A stretch of 30,176 nt of DNA from IMG/VR virus record IMGVR_UViG_3300002138_000008, positions 1-30,176 of that record; one strand, written 5' to 3'. The translations under genes were made by a program, and so were the position numbers. Origin of the DNA: a virus. Of the stretch, positions 30,160 to 30,176 are shown in pieces (the stretch's first letter is position 1; each line of letters opens with the position of its first letter). A model generated the notes under the pieces. It saw nothing but the letters and a program-made list of their open reading frames with translations. It was not told where the DNA came from and searched no databases.

Positions 30160-30176
30160 CAAATTATTTAACCTTG

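Overview
This is an AT-rich stretch of a tailed-phage genome: a contractile-tailed, T4-like myovirus. The baseplate genes (gp53, gp5, gp25, gp6 and gp8 homologues), the head-completion nuclease gp4, gp26, the tape measure gp29 and the replication proteins gp32, gp59 and gp33 are recognisable from protein sequence. The low GC, compact overlapping genes, very long DUF4815-type structural protein and baseplate genes with extra beta modules resemble aquatic T4-like phages (cyanophages, pelagimyophages and phages of marine methylotrophs) more than enteric T4. A porin gene with a Sec signal peptide points to a Gram-negative host, probably a proteobacterium. The exact host is inference.

Layout. (1) 1-18626, all minus strand, is the baseplate and fibre operon. 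Transcription runs leftward from a T4-type late promoter at 18672-18679: gp48-like, gp53, gp27-like, gp5-like with a muramidase-like domain, PAAR tip, gp25 (with its own late promoter), gp6, a structural protein, gp8-like, the 1774-residue DUF4815 protein, a small coiled-coil protein, a fibre-like protein and a second fibre-like protein cut by the window edge. Many junctions are TAATG overlaps. (2) 18636-22963, plus strand, is a tail-core operon from a late promoter at 18636-18643: gp4 nuclease, a conserved unknown, a gp19-family tube protein, gp26 with a -1 frame extension, and the gp29-like tape measure. The order tube, chaperone with frameshift, tape measure is the arrangement of lambda-type tail operons. 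(3) A bidirectional terminator at about 23098-23126 separates this from (4) 23142-28955, minus strand, the replication, late-transcription and lysis block. It holds gp32, the gp59 helicase loader, the gp33 late-transcription co-activator, a two-helix membrane protein beside a SleB-type hydrolase (candidate lysis pair), a 387-residue unknown and several small genes. It has sigma70-like promoters. (5) 28977-30176, minus strand, holds a small basic protein and a complete outer-membrane porin gene with its own late promoter, a 5'-terminal leader hairpin and a terminator.

The most interesting items are: the gp26 -1 frameshift, whose slippery run sits inside a small stem; the phage-borne porin under phage late control; two interlocked late promoters only about 36 bp apart; a predicted leaderless gp25 transcript; a gp5 whose enzymatic domain follows the needle instead of preceding it; and an exact 33-bp direct repeat joining the 3' end of gp29 to the SleB gene. 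I saw no tRNA, CRISPR array or insertion sequence.
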